From an uncultured Lachnospiraceae bacterium (GTDB lineage: Bacteria > Bacillota > Clostridia > Lachnospirales > Lachnospiraceae), in assembly GCA_946407725.1 (NCBI GenBank), contig CAMJPM010000002.1, positions 1 to 64,000 on the forward strand: a DNA stretch of 64,000 bases, given 5' to 3'. Below the pieces are notes generated by a model. The model saw only the letters and a list, made by a program, of their open reading frames with translations, was not told where the DNA came from and ran no database searches. The position numbers and the translations under genes were made by a program. Positions 62,421 to 64,000 of this stretch are shown here, one piece after another (position 1 is the first letter of the stretch; each line of letters opens with the position of its first letter).

Positions 62421-62465
62421 TTATTCTGAGAGCCACGCCATTTAATGTTCGCTTCCCCTTTCATT
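62421..62465 (-). repeat. dispersed 45-nt leader motif, copy 1
   Basis: It fills the gap between the response-regulator stop and the AIM24 ribosome site. About 38 of 45 positions match 38877-38921, and the first half also matches 6373-6396. Confidence 0.7.
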
Positions 62466-62479
62466 ACATGGGATTCCTG

Positions 62480-63250
62480 TCACATGCACTTTCCGGTTTT
62501 GAAAAAGTTGCGCAGATTGTTCAAAAGCTCTTCTCTTTCAATGGTCTTCAGGAAATAACCCTCCGGTTTCAGGGCCACCACCTGCATTACACTCTCTTTA
62601 TCGCCCTTTCCAGTAAGGAAGATCACCGGAATATTGGCCGTATCCGGGTCGCTGCGGAGCATTTCAAGTACCTGGGGGCCGCTGGTCACGGGCATTTCAT
62701 GGTCTAAAAGAATGAGATCCGCGCTATTCTTTCCCAGCCACTTTAATGCCTGAAGCCCGGATACTGCCATTGCCACCTTGTACTCCGTTTTCAGCCATTC
62801 CCTCACAAGACCCATATAGGAGGGATCATCATCGACTATCAGTACCGACTTTCTGAATTCCCCCGCTTCCAGCTTTCCGAAAAATTCCGAAACGGAATTT
62901 ACGAATTCTTCATTGTTCACCGGTCTGTTAAAGGCCTTATAAATAAGATCACCCGAAATACTGTCCAGAACCTTACTGTTATCTTTCTGGTCTCCCACAA
63001 GTATGAACTGCCTTCCCTCATCGGTCATCTTATCCTTCAGATAATTCAGTATATCCCGGGGTATTCTCTCATCTGTTTCCAGGTAATAAATAAGCTGGGC
63101 GTCTTCATGTCCCACCAGGGCAGCGTTTATCGTATTCACCCCGGCTTTAACAAAGCCTGCATCCATTCCGGCGTCGCAGAGCTTCTTTACCAATACCCTG
63201 ATAATGAAACTCTCTTTTACTCCGATCATAAAAACGGTTTTCTTTCCCAT
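62480..63250 (-). CDS. response regulator with two receiver domains and no output domain
   Basis: 256 aa. The second receiver (about 135-256) is complete: VLIVDDDPSYMG (acidic pair), DLILLDHEMP (phosphoacceptor about Asp183), PVIFLTGKGD (Thr), GYFLKT (Lys). The first (1-125) resembles a receiver in outline (GKKTVFMIGVKESFIIRVLV) but lacks the acidic pair. No DNA-binding or enzymatic domain follows. GGAGGAG precedes the ATG by about 11 bases. No histidine kinase lies nearby. It is the first gene of the run leading to AIM24 and ExbB/D. Confidence 0.87.
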   Translation of the reverse strand: MGKKTVFMIGVKESFIIRVLVKKLCDAGMDAGFVKAGVNTINAALVGHEDAQLIYYLETDERIPRDILNYLKDKMTDEGRQFILVGDQKDNSKVLDSISGDLIYKAFNRPVNNEEFVNSVSEFFGKLEAGEFRKSVLIVDDDPSYMGLVREWLKTEYKVAMAVSGLQALKWLGKNSADLILLDHEMPVTSGPQVLEMLRSDPDTANIPVIFLTGKGDKESVMQVVALKPEGYFLKTIEREELLNNLRNFFKTGKCM

Positions 63251-63375
63251 TGCCGCTCTTCTCCTCCAAAAGCATTAAGCGCCGTATACTCCCCTGCTCC
63301 CGGATCACGGGATATCTGCATCTGCCCGGAATTCCCCAGTAACGGACATTTACGCAAATATTCGTGCCAAACACA

Positions 63376-63408
63376 GAAAAAGCACCTGCCGGTTTTCCGA
63401 CAAGTGCT
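63376..63408 (-). terminator. rho-independent terminator of the Ala/Gln-rich gene
   Basis: Reverse strand AGCACTTGTCGG and CCGGCAGGTGCT pair over 12 bp (two G-U) with loop AAAA, followed by T5. It isolates the response-regulator operon from the upstream gene. Confidence 0.85.
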
Positions 63409-63434
63409 TATATTATACATAATTTTTTTCCTGC

Positions 63435-64000
63435 TTACCAGCCCTGGGTACCGTGTCCGGAATAATGATATAACAGAGCGTCCCAGTTACCCTGAATAGT
63501 GGCATCATCTGCGTTCTTTACGGTCTTCCAGTACTTATAAACCTCAGCGCAGCCGGCTGCGTCCACACCGTGAAGGCTTACTGCCCAACCGGGAAGTCCT
63601 GTGGCTGCTGCTGTTACAGCCGGAGCTGCTGCCTGTGCAGCTGCCTGAACAGCAGGGGTCTGTGCTGCTGCCTGCGCGGCCTGGGCTGCTTCCTGTGCTG
63701 CGGGGGTCTGGGCTGCTGCCTGTACAGCCTGTACTGCTGCCTGACCTGCAGGGGTCTGGGCTGCTGCCTGTGCGGCCTGCGCTACCGCCTGTAATGCTAA
63801 AGCTGCTGTCTGTGCGTTCTGATCTGCGGGAGCCTGAGCCGCTGCCTGAACAGTCTGGGCGGCGTTCTGAGCCGCTGCCTGTGCGGCCTGAATTGCTGCC
63901 TGACCTGCAGGAGTCTGAGCTGCATTCTTAGCTGCCTGTACCGCTGTAGCTGCCACATTAGCTGCTGCATTTGCGGAAGCTGTGTTCACCGCTGCCTGCT
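63435..64000 (-). CDS. Ala/Gln-rich repeat protein, C-terminal part (runs off the window)
   Basis: At least 188 codons to the window edge; the frame stays open past the edge, so an apparent GTG near 63989 is not a real start. Most of it is Ala with regularly spaced Gln in units of about 16 residues ending AAAQTPA, which would make one long amphipathic or low-charge helix. A non-repetitive C-terminal domain of about 60 residues follows (GLPGWAVSLHG, YHYSGHGTQGW). I recognise no family. The DNA repeat is rich in CTG/CCT triplets, prone to slippage. Confidence 0.7.
   Translation of the reverse strand, partial: QAAVNTASANAAANVAATAVQAAKNAAQTPAGQAAIQAAQAAAQNAAQTVQAAAQAPADQNAQTAALALQAVAQAAQAAAQTPAGQAAVQAVQAAAQTPAAQEAAQAAQAAAQTPAVQAAAQAAAPAVTAAATGLPGWAVSLHGVDAAGCAEVYKYWKTVKNADDATIQGNWDALLYHYSGHGTQGW

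Noticed and set aside
63353..63370. Sigma-54-like site (TTGGCACG ... TTGC) upstream of the response regulator
   Set aside because: GG and GC are 11 bases apart rather than the required 10, and no sigma-54 activator is encoded nearby.
63987..63989. GTG start of the Ala/Gln-rich protein
   Set aside because: The frame continues in the same repeat composition to the edge of the window, so the gene begins outside it.

Overview
The window reads as chromosome of a motile, low-to-moderate GC monoderm Firmicute, most likely a Lachnospiraceae member (Butyrivibrio/Roseburia-like). This is inferred from gene content and order: hrcA-grpE-dnaK-dnaJ with a perfect CIRCE, the hprK...rapZ-whiA-Crh-like cluster, cysE-cysS-mrnC-rlmB-sigH, dnaB-rplI-gdpP, and the clostridial families DUF6465, DUF4317 and YesL. 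Strong Shine-Dalgarno sites precede most genes, and TTG/GTG starts are frequent. Nearly all genes lie on the minus strand.

Layout. 1-342: flagellin N-terminus with a sigma-28-type promoter and a leader carrying a CsrA-type hairpin. 343-6347: class I heat-shock operon (hrcA, grpE, dnaK, dnaJ) running into a mannose-1-P guanylyltransferase. 6408-10160: GT-C-like membrane protein, DUF6465 protein, GNAT enzyme and a hairpin-rich repeat pair. 10199-17006: fructose-bisphosphate aldolase and the HPrK/Crh-like/WhiA/RapZ/MurB/glucokinase carbon-control and wall cluster. 17084-26560: uvrC, ftsH, a nucleotide-sugar trio (galE, sugar NTP transferase, FkbH-like), tadA and a CdaR-like regulator. 26582-36008: MsmX-type ATPase, membrane diguanylate cyclase, YesL, dGTPase, dnaB-rplI-gdpP and a YdjC-type deacetylase. 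36111-40410: dCMP deaminase, Zn/Cd exporter plus a separate HMA metallochaperone behind a palindromic operator, and a Rex-box alcohol dehydrogenase. 40409-45362: accessory stretch with two divergent Rpn-type PD-(D/E)XK nucleases, a secreted protein, and Uma2 coupled to ArsR. 45416-53584: proC, a HAD hydrolase, tRNA-Thr, sigH-rlmB-mrnC-cysS-cysE-ispF and a GH3 enzyme. 53680-56195: DUF4317 and a chemotaxis receptor. 56290-63250: a tightly coupled run combining an output-less response regulator, AIM24, an ExbB/TolQ-like channel, ExbD-like stators, exported proteins, an SPFH protein and a ketopantoate-reductase-like protein. 63376-64000: end of an Ala/Gln-repeat protein.

The most interesting parts are: (1) the ExbB/ExbD-like energised complex in an apparently monoderm cell, embedded in a conserved-looking operon; (2) both Rpn nucleases carry an in-frame internal start with a strong Shine-Dalgarno just before the C-terminal tail, the arrangement known for intragenic Rpn antitoxins; (3) a Crh-like HPr with Asp at position 15 and Ser46 kept, encoded in the same cluster as HPr kinase; (4) dispersed structured repeats: a 64-nt REP-like element (three copies), a 45-nt leader motif (two full copies, one partial) and two triloop palindrome clusters; (5) well-defined operators (CIRCE, Rex box, metal-type palindrome).
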